This document shows positions 54,471-61,702 of a stretch of 64,000 nucleotides of DNA, piece by piece. The translations under genes and the position numbers were made by a program. Every line of letters starts with the position of its first letter. The stretch's first letter is position 1. This DNA comes from Bacteroidota bacterium (GTDB lineage: Bacteria; Bacteroidota; Bacteroidia; Chitinophagales; Chitinophagaceae): contig CANFOM010000006.1 in NCBI GenBank assembly GCA_947448725.1, positions 62,001 to 126,000 on the forward strand, read 5' to 3'. The notes below the pieces were generated by a model. It was not told the DNA's origin and searched no databases. It saw only the letters and a program-made list of their open reading frames with translations.

Positions 54471-54505
54471 AATAGGCGAACCCGTCAAAGACTAGTTCGC
54501 CTATT
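54471..54505 (-). terminator. Hairpin between the DUF3570 and BNR genes
   Basis: An 11-bp perfect stem (AATAGGCGAAC / GTTCGCCTATT) with a 13-base loop. The T-run after it on the minus strand is weak, so it is a probable but not strong terminator of the DUF3570 operon. Confidence 0.6.
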
Positions 54506-54538
54506 CAATATAAAAACTTATAACTGGCTAGATTCTAC

Positions 54539-55849
54539 TTATTTAAGCGTAAAATGCAATGAAATAACATTGGAATTTAGGTCGGTACTTTGAGCATAAT
54601 GACCATATCTTAACTCTAAAGCAGACAAAAAAGAATTTGAAAACCCTCCAGGAGGTGCCGATCTCAATCCAAGCCCAAAATAATTGCTATTAAAAGCGGC
54701 CGAAGAATAATTACTTGTAAAATATGTATCCGTAACTGTATGCATGCCTAAGGGTGCAAAATACTTGGTTGCTGTTTGAGTATAAAACCTATAAAAAGGA
54801 GAAATAGAGAAAAAAGGCGTAAACTTATAAGGTAATTCGATACTAGCCGTATGAGAAACCAATCCCCAATCATCTGTGTAAAAACGATAATAGGTTCTTA
54901 CGATAATATCATCACCAATAAAATAATTAAAACGCGCTCCTATAGGAATTTTTAATCTAGAATGGGGTAGATTTTCAATTTTTTCAGTGCCATTGTTAAA
55001 AAATACTCTATGAAAAGGTAAGCCTAACCAACCATCTTGTTTTACAATATCTAACAACAAAGAAAATTGTGTGCTTTTATTAATTACTTGAGAATAGGTT
55101 AAAGAACCAGTATAAGTATTCCTTGGTGAACTGGGAATAGATGGTGTACTAGCTTCTCCTGAACCATAATATCCACCCCCGCCTGCACTTCCACCTCTAC
55201 TAGCATTTGATTTAATAATGTTTACATCGTAAGGAGTCACACCTGCAGTAGCAGTAGTTGGAATTAATTCTGATGGATAAATTAATTTTACTTGATCAAA
55301 ATAGGCAGACACTTTTCCGCTAAACTCACCGCCTGTTTTATTTTTAAAACCATAATGACCATCTAATGCAAATGAATTGTAATTGTATTCATGGGAATAA
55401 TAAGAACCAAATCCAAATTCCGTTCCTTTGGCTTCATTTTCTGCTGTCCAATTTAAAGAAGGATAAACTCTTGTACCTTCTGGAGAAGAGGCCCCCGTAT
55501 TTGAAATCCATCTTTGAGATGCTGCAGTATGATGGTCTACCCCCAAACCTGCAAGAATAGTATGTTTTATACCAGTTTCACTATAGCCTACTAATTTTAA
55601 TTCCAACATGTTGGCAAAATCGGTTAATTGTTCAGAACCATTTAAAGTTTGAGCGCCCATCACTAAAGTGCCGCCACCAGTTACTGCCGAATGGCTACCG
55701 TTTTGAGAATAGTAACTTGTCACTAAATTAATCTCTTCCAATTTTAATGGCTTCGATTTAAATATTTGAGTATAATGTTCCGTTACCTGAGAAAACCCAT
55801 GTAGAAATAATAAATAAAGACCAATAAGTGTGAGCGATATTTTTTTCAT
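54539..55849 (-). CDS. DUF3570 outer membrane protein
   Basis: A 436-residue exported protein (signal ending HGFSQ) with alternating hydrophobic beta-strand pattern and a C-terminal SLHFTLK, suggesting an outer membrane beta-barrel. It matches DUF3570 (LNGSEQLTDFANMLELKLVGYSETGIKHTI; SNASRGGSAGGGGYYGSGEAST loop). It is the last gene of a unit with thioredoxin, ApbE and DUF4266. A role as an outer membrane part of an electron-transfer or metal-handling complex is inferred from neighbours only. Confidence 0.82.
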   Translation of the reverse strand: MKKISLTLIGLYLLFLHGFSQVTEHYTQIFKSKPLKLEEINLVTSYYSQNGSHSAVTGGGTLVMGAQTLNGSEQLTDFANMLELKLVGYSETGIKHTILAGLGVDHHTAASQRWISNTGASSPEGTRVYPSLNWTAENEAKGTEFGFGSYYSHEYNYNSFALDGHYGFKNKTGGEFSGKVSAYFDQVKLIYPSELIPTTATAGVTPYDVNIIKSNASRGGSAGGGGYYGSGEASTPSIPSSPRNTYTGSLTYSQVINKSTQFSLLLDIVKQDGWLGLPFHRVFFNNGTEKIENLPHSRLKIPIGARFNYFIGDDIIVRTYYRFYTDDWGLVSHTASIELPYKFTPFFSISPFYRFYTQTATKYFAPLGMHTVTDTYFTSNYSSAAFNSNYFGLGLRSAPPGGFSNSFLSALELRYGHYAQSTDLNSNVISLHFTLK

Positions 55850-55875
55850 TAAGAACTAAATAATATTAAATAAAA

Positions 55876-56094
55876 TTAATTGCAACCACAACCGCCGCCT
55901 GTTTTTCCACCATTCGCGCCGGATGCTCCTTCTTTATAGGATTGAAAATTAAGTTCGTTCTTTTCAACCTTTCTTGCATTTAATGCCATTTCGGAATCGT
56001 TCAATCTATTTTTTTGATACTCTTTTACTGCTTCACAAGAACTAGCAAAAATTAGCATCAATACTGTTGAAATAAATAACTGCGTTTTTTTCAT
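55876..56094 (-). CDS. DUF4266 small lipoprotein with Gly/Cys C-terminus
   Basis: A 72-residue protein with a lipobox (LIFASSC), a charged middle and a tail GGKTGGGCGCN. This matches DUF4266, a small lipoprotein family that accompanies DUF3570. The C-terminal CxC could bind metal or carry a modification; that is inference. It does not contain the usual DGxTxAT-type flavinylation motif of ApbE substrates. It lies 26 bases before DUF3570 in the direction of transcription. Confidence 0.8.
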   Translation of the reverse strand: MKKTQLFISTVLMLIFASSCEAVKEYQKNRLNDSEMALNARKVEKNELNFQSYKEGASGANGGKTGGGCGCN

Positions 56095-56119
56095 TTTATT
56101 TTTTTAACTATTTAATTTA

Positions 56120-57055
56120 TTATTTCGTCAACTTAATATTATGAGAAGTATACAATCGATTGTCATCGTCTATAACAATAGCTTCAATGTCTTTTATTTG
56201 ATTGATCATATCTAAACCTGCATTAATACCCATAATCATTACTGGAGTAGCCATCGCATCTGCAATTTCCGCATTGGTAGACACGATGGTAACACTTTTA
56301 ATGCCTTTGACAGGCAAACCGGTTCTAGGATTAATGGTATGTGAATATTTTTCGCCATCAATCATAATAAATTTTTCATAATTGCCCGAAGTAGCAACAG
56401 ACAATTCACTGATGTTCATGTAAGAAAAAATGGCAGAAGACAATTCGGGATGAACAATTCCAATATTCCATTTTTCGCCATTGGCTTGTTTACCCCAGGT
56501 AGTCAGATCACCCGAAGCATTCACCACACCACTTTTAACACCAGCTGCTTGCATGATTCTTTTAGCATTTTCGGCAGCATATCCTTTGCCAATGCCTCCA
56601 AATCCAATGCGCATTCCTTTCTCTTTTAAAAATACTGTCGATTTTTCAGTATCAATAATGATATGTTTATAATTAATCAACCGAACGCTTTTTTTGGCAA
56701 GCTCTTTGCTTGGTAAAGAAGTCATAGTGGTATCAAAATTCCAAAGAGTTTTGTCTACAGACCCATAAGAAAGATCAAATGCCCCTTGAGTAACGGAGGA
56801 GATTTTTAAAGCTCTTTGTATAAGCTCAATTATTTCAGTACTCACTTTCACCGCAGCTATGCCTGCGCTGTTATTAATTAAATTGGTTTCGCTATTTTCT
56901 GAAAACGTAGTAAGTAATTGTTCGATTCTTTGTATTTCTTTTACCCCTTTGTCTATTTGTACATAGGCCCATCCTTCGTCTTCAGCCACCACTGTTATTT
57001 CAAAGTGATTGCCCATCAACTTCATCTCCTTTTTATACATTGACAAATTAGCCAT
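56120..57055 (-). CDS. apbE: FAD:protein FMN transferase (ApbE)
   Basis: A 311-residue ApbE protein. GGIGKGYAAENAKRIM, GVVNASGDLTTWG and HTINPRTGLPVKGI are the FAD-binding and catalytic motifs; the metal-binding Asp/Thr region NAEIADAMATPVM is present. ApbE transfers FMN to a threonine of extracytosolic proteins. Unusually, the N-terminus MANLSMYKKEMKLMG shows no signal peptide or lipobox. It starts 2 bases after the thioredoxin gene stop and is translationally coupled. Confidence 0.9.
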   Translation of the reverse strand: MANLSMYKKEMKLMGNHFEITVVAEDEGWAYVQIDKGVKEIQRIEQLLTTFSENSETNLINNSAGIAAVKVSTEIIELIQRALKISSVTQGAFDLSYGSVDKTLWNFDTTMTSLPSKELAKKSVRLINYKHIIIDTEKSTVFLKEKGMRIGFGGIGKGYAAENAKRIMQAAGVKSGVVNASGDLTTWGKQANGEKWNIGIVHPELSSAIFSYMNISELSVATSGNYEKFIMIDGEKYSHTINPRTGLPVKGIKSVTIVSTNAEIADAMATPVMIMGINAGLDMINQIKDIEAIVIDDDNRLYTSHNIKLTK

Positions 57056-57057
57056 GC

Positions 57058-57504
57058 TTATTGATTGTCTTGAATGGTTTGTAGTAAATCTTCATTGAAT
57101 GCATCAATGGAAGAAGGAAATCCATCCCAACTTTTTATAACCTTACCTTCGGATGAAACTAATACGGTTAATGGAAAAATACCTTTATTATTAAATTGAT
57201 CCGCCAAGGATTCATTTATTTTTTGCTGTGCTATTGGTAACTGATTTTTTTTCAATCTTGGAAAATCGGCATTCAACAAGACTAGTTTTTCATTGGCCAC
57301 TTTTATAAATACATCTGTTGTAAAAACTTCTTTATGTAACCTAATACAAGGACCACACCAATCTGATCCAGAAAAATTGACTAAAATAAGTTTATGTTCT
57401 TTTAGTGCAGTAGCGGTGGCTTGGGTATAATTATGACTCCAGTCCTGAGCAAATGAAGTAATGGTAATCCACAAGGTTAAAAAAGCAACTAATAAAGTTT
57501 TCAT
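57058..57504 (-). CDS. Periplasmic thioredoxin-family protein
   Basis: A 148-residue exported thioredoxin-fold protein (signal MKTLLVAFLTLWITITSFAQ) with active site SGSDWCGPCIRLHKE. The GIFPLTVLVSSEGKVIKSWDG segment contains the cis-proline. It heads the ApbE-DUF4266-DUF3570 operon and is divergent from the membrane cytochrome gene, suggesting supply of reducing power. Confidence 0.88.
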   Translation of the reverse strand: MKTLLVAFLTLWITITSFAQDWSHNYTQATATALKEHKLILVNFSGSDWCGPCIRLHKEVFTTDVFIKVANEKLVLLNADFPRLKKNQLPIAQQKINESLADQFNNKGIFPLTVLVSSEGKVIKSWDGFPSSIDAFNEDLLQTIQDNQ

Positions 57505-57728
57505 CGAATAAATTTGAAAGTTAAACTTGCTTCAAATATCGTTTAATTTAAATGTTAAAACATCAATTAGTAATTTATTAACTAATCTATACAATAATTA
57601 AGCCCTTTTTAAGCTTAGTTAATATATTTAATTAATATAATATATTATTTTGACCTTGGTAGGTAAAAAGTATTGATAATAGAGTTCAGTATCTTTAGGT
57701 GGAAATATTCAATCACATACTATAATTT

Positions 57729-58301
57729 ATGGAAACAATAGATATTGCCGGAAGCATTGGTTTAATAGCCATGTTGCTTTTAACTGTAAACATTATCATG
57801 GGTATAGGGATTAGTACTTCCTATAAAAAAACTTCGATTTGGCAAAAATTGCCTCCAAAAGTAAAAGCCATTAAATTAATTGACCTACACAACTACACTG
57901 CCTATATAGCATTGGGCTTGGTCTTGGTCCACTTTCTAATCATTCCATTGGACCCCAGCTCAAAATTTTCCTATACGCATTTAATTCAACCATGGACAGC
58001 CCCTCATCAAGCCTTATTTGTAACGATTGGGGTTATTTCATTTTTAGCTTTATTAGTGGTTATTATTACCACACAGAAAGTCATTAAAAAGAAAATAGGA
58101 ACGCGTACTTGGAAAAATATACATGTCATTTCCTATGGTACAGGGCTTTTATTTATTGTGCATGGACTCGTAATGGATCCCTTATTAAAAGATAGGCCCA
58201 TAGATTTTATCGATCCTGAAAAAATATTAGTTGAAATTTGTGCCCTACTTTTAATAATGGCCTTTGTATATAGATATCAATACAAAAAAAATAGTAAATA
58301 A
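57729..58301 (+). CDS. Ferric-reductase-like membrane heme protein
   Basis: A 190-residue protein with five membrane segments and two histidine pairs: DLHNYTAYIALGLVLVHFLI and NIHVISYGTGLLFIVHGLV. The His-x13-His and His-x12-His spacing is that of b-type heme ligands in ferric reductase-like transmembrane domains. No flavin or NAD domain is attached. Its position divergent from ApbE/thioredoxin suggests electron transfer from the quinone pool to a flavinylated protein, which is inference. Confidence 0.75.
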   Translation: METIDIAGSIGLIAMLLLTVNIIMGIGISTSYKKTSIWQKLPPKVKAIKLIDLHNYTAYIALGLVLVHFLIIPLDPSSKFSYTHLIQPWTAPHQALFVTIGVISFLALLVVIITTQKVIKKKIGTRTWKNIHVISYGTGLLFIVHGLVMDPLLKDRPIDFIDPEKILVEICALLLIMAFVYRYQYKKNSK

Positions 58302-58329
58302 AAAAAAGGGCAGTGTAGAAACACCGCCC
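58300..58329 (-). terminator. Rho-independent terminator of the tRNA-Cys transcript
   Basis: On the minus strand GGGCGGTGT-TTCT-ACACTGCCC (9-bp stem with one G-T pair, 4-base loop) is followed by a run of seven T. It lies 26 bases after the tRNA 3' end and shows that the tRNA is a real transcription unit. Confidence 0.9.
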
Positions 58330-58354
58330 CGTATAACGATTGCCTGCATAGGAG

Positions 58355-58425
58355 CTGTCATAGATGGATTTGAACCATCGTTAAGGGTTTTGCTGACCCT
58401 TGCCTCGCCACTCGGCCACATGACA
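58355..58425 (-). tRNA. tRNA-Cys (anticodon GCA) with A at position 33
   Basis: A 71-base cloverleaf on the minus strand folds without gaps: acceptor TGTCATG/TATGACA, D-arm GCCGAGTGGCGAGGC, anticodon arm AGGGT-CAGCAAA-ACCCT, variable loop TAAC, T-arm GATGG-TTCAAAT-CCATC. U8, A14, G18G19, U54U55C56 and A58 are all present. The loop CAGCAAA gives anticodon GCA but has A33 where nearly all tRNAs have U33, and the discriminator base is G rather than the U73 typical of tRNA-Cys. CCA is not encoded. It has its own promoter and terminator. Confidence 0.8.
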
Positions 58426-58459
58426 ATATTTTTATAATAAAGGATGCTTGTTGATAAAA

Positions 58460-58467
58460 CAAAGATA
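58460..58467 (-). promoter_or_regulatory. Promoter -7 element of the tRNA gene
   Basis: TATCTTTG on the minus strand is a perfect TAnnTTTG element, with the tRNA 5' end 35 bases downstream. No exact TTTG is at -33; that position lies within the inverted repeat 58472-58514. Confidence 0.5.
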
Positions 58468-58471
58468 AGGT

Positions 58472-58514
58472 ATTAAAATATAAGTCTACTAATTTTATAG
58501 ACTTATATTTTAAT
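58472..58514. repeat. 17-bp perfect inverted repeat upstream of the tRNA gene
   Basis: ATTAAAATATAAGTCTA (58472-58488) and TAGACTTATATTTTAAT (58498-58514) are perfectly complementary with a 9-base spacer. The repeat covers the -33 region of the tRNA promoter and sits between divergent transcription units (tRNA and outer membrane protein). It could be an operator, a cruciform or a relic of a mobile element. The rest of the gap 58515-58653 shows nothing I can name. Confidence 0.75.
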
Positions 58515-58653
58515 TAGTTCTTATTAGCACGCTAACTATCTGTATTACAGTCATTTATAAAGATATTGGTTATAAGTGATTAAAGGGACTCCATGGCTTC
58601 CTTCCCATTGGATTGTAAAAAAACATGTAGTTTCATTGTGGAATTTAATTTTT

Positions 58654-59460
58654 ATGCTAAGCTTTATCTACTTGAAAAAAATTATTGCAATATTTTTTGT
58701 TTGCTTTTTTACAACAAGCTTAACTGCTCAAATATTAAATACGGATAAAACTGTCGCAATGGATTCTACAAAAAAAATTCAAAGTTTGGTTTCTATATCT
58801 ATTGCAACAGATCAACAAAAAAAGAGTTTAGTAGATTTTTTTTATACTGGTGATTTTACATTTATTAAAAAAAATAATAGCACTACTTTTTATTCTAAAA
58901 TAGATAAAGTAACCAATGGAGGTCAGTCCATCCAAGATATTGGAACTTTTCAATTAAAAAATAATAGTACTTTAAATAAAAAATTGCACCTTGAAAGTTT
59001 TGTTCAATATCAATGGGATGGTGCATTGGGATTAGAATATAGAAACTTAGCTGGATTCAATTTGGTGCATTATTTTAAAAATACACAAACAGAAGATTTC
59101 TTTTGGGGTGCTGGTGTGTTTTTAGAAAATGAAAGATGGAATTGGTCAGCAGTGAATAATACTACCCTTATTGGCGGTACACCAATCAATGTGACCCATC
59201 CTAAATTAAATATTACAGCAAAATATTCGGTAATCAACCCTGTAAATAATTTCGAATTTATTATTCGTGTTTTTAATCAATCTGGTACCTACCAAAATAA
59301 TTTTAGTAATAGAACTTCTGTATTTAATCAAGTGCAATTACCCATAAGTAAAAAATTAATGACTTCGTTTAATTTTGACTTCTTATATGATACTTCGCCC
59401 CTTGTTCCAATAGATCATTTTCATTACAATTATTATCAAACACTTTCTTTTAGTTTTTAA
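58654..59460 (+). CDS. Exported outer membrane beta-barrel protein (DUF481-like)
   Basis: A 268-residue protein from the ATG at 58654; the track start at 58576 is GTG and adds 26 residues without conserved features. The signal is MLSFIYLKKIIAIFFVCFFTTSLTAQ. The rest alternates polar and hydrophobic residues with aromatic girdles and ends in YYQTLSFSF, a C-terminal Phe typical of outer membrane barrels. GLEYRNLAGFNLVHYF and LENERWNWSAV resemble DUF481 proteins. No function can be given. It precedes the antiporter gene by 49 bases. Confidence 0.65.
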   Translation: MLSFIYLKKIIAIFFVCFFTTSLTAQILNTDKTVAMDSTKKIQSLVSISIATDQQKKSLVDFFYTGDFTFIKKNNSTTFYSKIDKVTNGGQSIQDIGTFQLKNNSTLNKKLHLESFVQYQWDGALGLEYRNLAGFNLVHYFKNTQTEDFFWGAGVFLENERWNWSAVNNTTLIGGTPINVTHPKLNITAKYSVINPVNNFEFIIRVFNQSGTYQNNFSNRTSVFNQVQLPISKKLMTSFNFDFLYDTSPLVPIDHFHYNYYQTLSFSF

Positions 59461-59509
59461 AGTGCTCCTATTTATTGGTAACTTTATAGAAGTCTAAAAA
59501 GACAGCCTT

Positions 59510-60544
59510 ATGGATTTCAACAATTGGCCCAGTTTACTTCTTCTAATTATTTTTTTAATCGCAACCATTTCTATTTGGGTAAGTGGTATTAAACTTACAA
59601 AGGCCATTGATGCAATAACTACGCACTATGGGCTAGGCGAAGCTTTTGGCGGGATGGTATTTTTAGCCATTGTTACCAACTTACCTGAAATTGCTATTAC
59701 TGGAGTGGCTGCTTATCATAGAGATTATGATATTGCCATTAGTAATATTTTAGGAGGCATTGCCATACAAACGGTGGTATTATCCTTGATAGATGTTTTT
59801 GGAGTGGGGAGATCGGCACCATTAACACAAAAAGGACATTCCAAAATTTTAATCTTAGAAGGCGTTGCCTTAATTTTTATTCTTTCAATAGTAATTATAG
59901 CCAAGCAGTTTCCTAGTTCATTTATTTATTATAGAACAACTCCTTTTGAATGGTTAATATTATTCATTTGGTTGGGGACCATTTTTTTAATTTCAAAAAT
60001 GGTTGACCCTAAGAAAAAAGCAAGTCCTGAAAATTTAATGCATCAATTAAAATTTCCAAAATCTACTTTCAAGGGTAGCATTAAGGGTGCCATTATTGTT
60101 CTTGTTGTGGGCGCCATCATTACTTTATTTGCTGGCTGGGCATTAGAAATTACTGGCGAAACCTTAGCCAATCGTTGGGGTATTAGTGGTGTATTATTTG
60201 GAGGAACCATTTTAGCTTTGTGTACTGCCCTTCCTGAAATCTCTACTGGTATTGCCTCTGCAAAAATTCGTGATTACAATATGGCGGTGAGCGACATCTT
60301 TGGTGGAAATGCTTTTTTACCTGTATTGTTTTTAATGGCATCTGCCATTGGAGGAGATGCTATTTTACCCAACCTTAAGCCTTCTGATATCTATTTGACC
60401 GTATTGGGTATAATATTAACTGGCATCTACATGGCCGGTATGGTGATTCATTCAAAAAAGCAAATTTTTAGAATGGGGATTGATTCCTTGATAGTGGTAA
60501 TCGTTTACCTAGTGGGGCTTTGGGGTTTATTGAAGCTGATATAG
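59510..60544 (+). CDS. Sodium/calcium exchanger family antiporter (YrbG-like)
   Basis: A 344-residue membrane protein with ten segments and the two alpha-repeats of the CaCA superfamily: VFLAIVTNLPEIAITGVAAY with SNILGGIAIQ, and LALCTALPEISTGIASAK with SDIFGGNAFLP. The ion-binding glutamates are in TNLPE and TALPE; the Asn-rich GN/GG loops fit cation binding. It exports calcium or another cation in exchange for sodium or protons. Its neighbours do not indicate the ion. Confidence 0.88.
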   Translation: MDFNNWPSLLLLIIFLIATISIWVSGIKLTKAIDAITTHYGLGEAFGGMVFLAIVTNLPEIAITGVAAYHRDYDIAISNILGGIAIQTVVLSLIDVFGVGRSAPLTQKGHSKILILEGVALIFILSIVIIAKQFPSSFIYYRTTPFEWLILFIWLGTIFLISKMVDPKKKASPENLMHQLKFPKSTFKGSIKGAIIVLVVGAIITLFAGWALEITGETLANRWGISGVLFGGTILALCTALPEISTGIASAKIRDYNMAVSDIFGGNAFLPVLFLMASAIGGDAILPNLKPSDIYLTVLGIILTGIYMAGMVIHSKKQIFRMGIDSLIVVIVYLVGLWGLLKLI

Positions 60545-60670
60545 CTTAAACCTTTTTTTCAATGGTATGTCCTATACTATTGAGTAACCCTATTATCTAA
60601 AAATTACCTTTTATATAAATCATCACCAAAGTAGACTCAATTAATTACTTTTACAATTCAAATTAATAAA

Positions 60671-61684
60671 ATGAAAGCCAATTTTCAAACTACATTCCTA
60701 ATCCTTTTGATAAGCATTTGTGCTACTTCAACTATGGCCCAAAATAAAAACTTCAGAGTAAAGCAGGAGTTCTCCATTAAGAGTACTGGAGGATGGGATT
60801 ATTTAAGTGTCAACGAAGATAAATTATATGTTTCCCATGGTTCTCAAGTAAACATACTTAATAAAACAACGGGAGATTCCATAAGTTTTATACCTAATAC
60901 TACGGGTATTCATGGAATCGCATTTGATCCAATTCATAAATTAGGTTTCACAAGTAATGGCCGATTAAATAATGTGTTTGCTTTTGACATTCATACAAAT
61001 GAAGTGAAAGCAACCATCGCTACAGGAGAGAATCCTGATGCAATTATGTATGATCCTTTTTCTAAAACCATTATCACTTGTAATGGAAGAAGTAAAGATT
61101 TAACATTTATTGATGCTACTACTTTGCAAGTAATTGCAACAGTGGCAGTGGGTGGCAAACCCGAAACAGCCGTTTCCAATGAAGCTGGTAAAATATTTGT
61201 AAACGTTGAAGATAAAAATGAAATTGTAGTAATTAATGCTAAAACATTTTTAGTAGAAGCACACTGGAGCATTGCACCTATCGAATCTCCTACAGGCTTG
61301 GCCATTGACATAGCTACCAAAAGACTTTTTGCTGGTGGTGAAAAATTATTGGGTGTGATTAATGCAGAAACAGGCAAAATGGTTACTACGATTGCTATTG
61401 GTAATGGGTGTGATGGAGTTGCATTTAATAATAAAACCAAGTTACTATTTACTTCAAATGGCGAAGGCACGATGAGTATTATTAAAGAAGAAGATGCAAA
61501 CCATTTTAATTTAATTGAAAATATCCCCACTTTAAAAAGTGCAAGAACCATTGCTTTAGATGAATCTACGAATAAAATATATTTACCCGCTGCAAATTTC
61601 GAACCTTTACCTGCAGATGCAAAACCAAATACGAGAGCTAAAATGATTCCGGGTAGTTTTAAAATTTTAGTAGTAAATAAATAA
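60671..61684 (+). CDS. YncE-like YVTN beta-propeller protein, exported
   Basis: A 337-residue protein with signal peptide (CATSTMAQ) and about seven propeller repeats of the YVTN/YncE type (NILNKTTGDSISFIPNTTG, AFDIHTNEVKATIATGENPDAI, FIDATTLQVIATVAVGGKPE, VINAKTFLVEAHW, VINAETGKMVTTIAIGNGCDG). In E. coli the related yncE is adjacent to the TonB receptor gene yncD. Here a TonB receptor gene begins 18 bases downstream, and the pair is probably co-transcribed. Confidence 0.85.
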   Translation: MKANFQTTFLILLISICATSTMAQNKNFRVKQEFSIKSTGGWDYLSVNEDKLYVSHGSQVNILNKTTGDSISFIPNTTGIHGIAFDPIHKLGFTSNGRLNNVFAFDIHTNEVKATIATGENPDAIMYDPFSKTIITCNGRSKDLTFIDATTLQVIATVAVGGKPETAVSNEAGKIFVNVEDKNEIVVINAKTFLVEAHWSIAPIESPTGLAIDIATKRLFAGGEKLLGVINAETGKMVTTIAIGNGCDGVAFNNKTKLLFTSNGEGTMSIIKEEDANHFNLIENIPTLKSARTIALDESTNKIYLPAANFEPLPADAKPNTRAKMIPGSFKILVVNK

Positions 61685-61702
61685 TTCTAGAAAATATTTT
61701 AA

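Noticed and set aside
57620-57647. AT-rich inverted repeat TAATATAT/ATATATTA between thioredoxin and the cytochrome genes
   Set aside because: It is short, A/T only and expected by chance in such an AT-rich divergent promoter.
58576-58653. GTG start of the DUF481-like gene
   Set aside because: The ATG at 58654 begins a signal peptide and the added 26 residues have no leader character.
60991-61551. 186-residue minus-strand ORF inside the YncE gene
   Set aside because: It is fully antisense to a well-supported propeller gene and its sequence has no domain or start signal; it is a shadow of codon bias.
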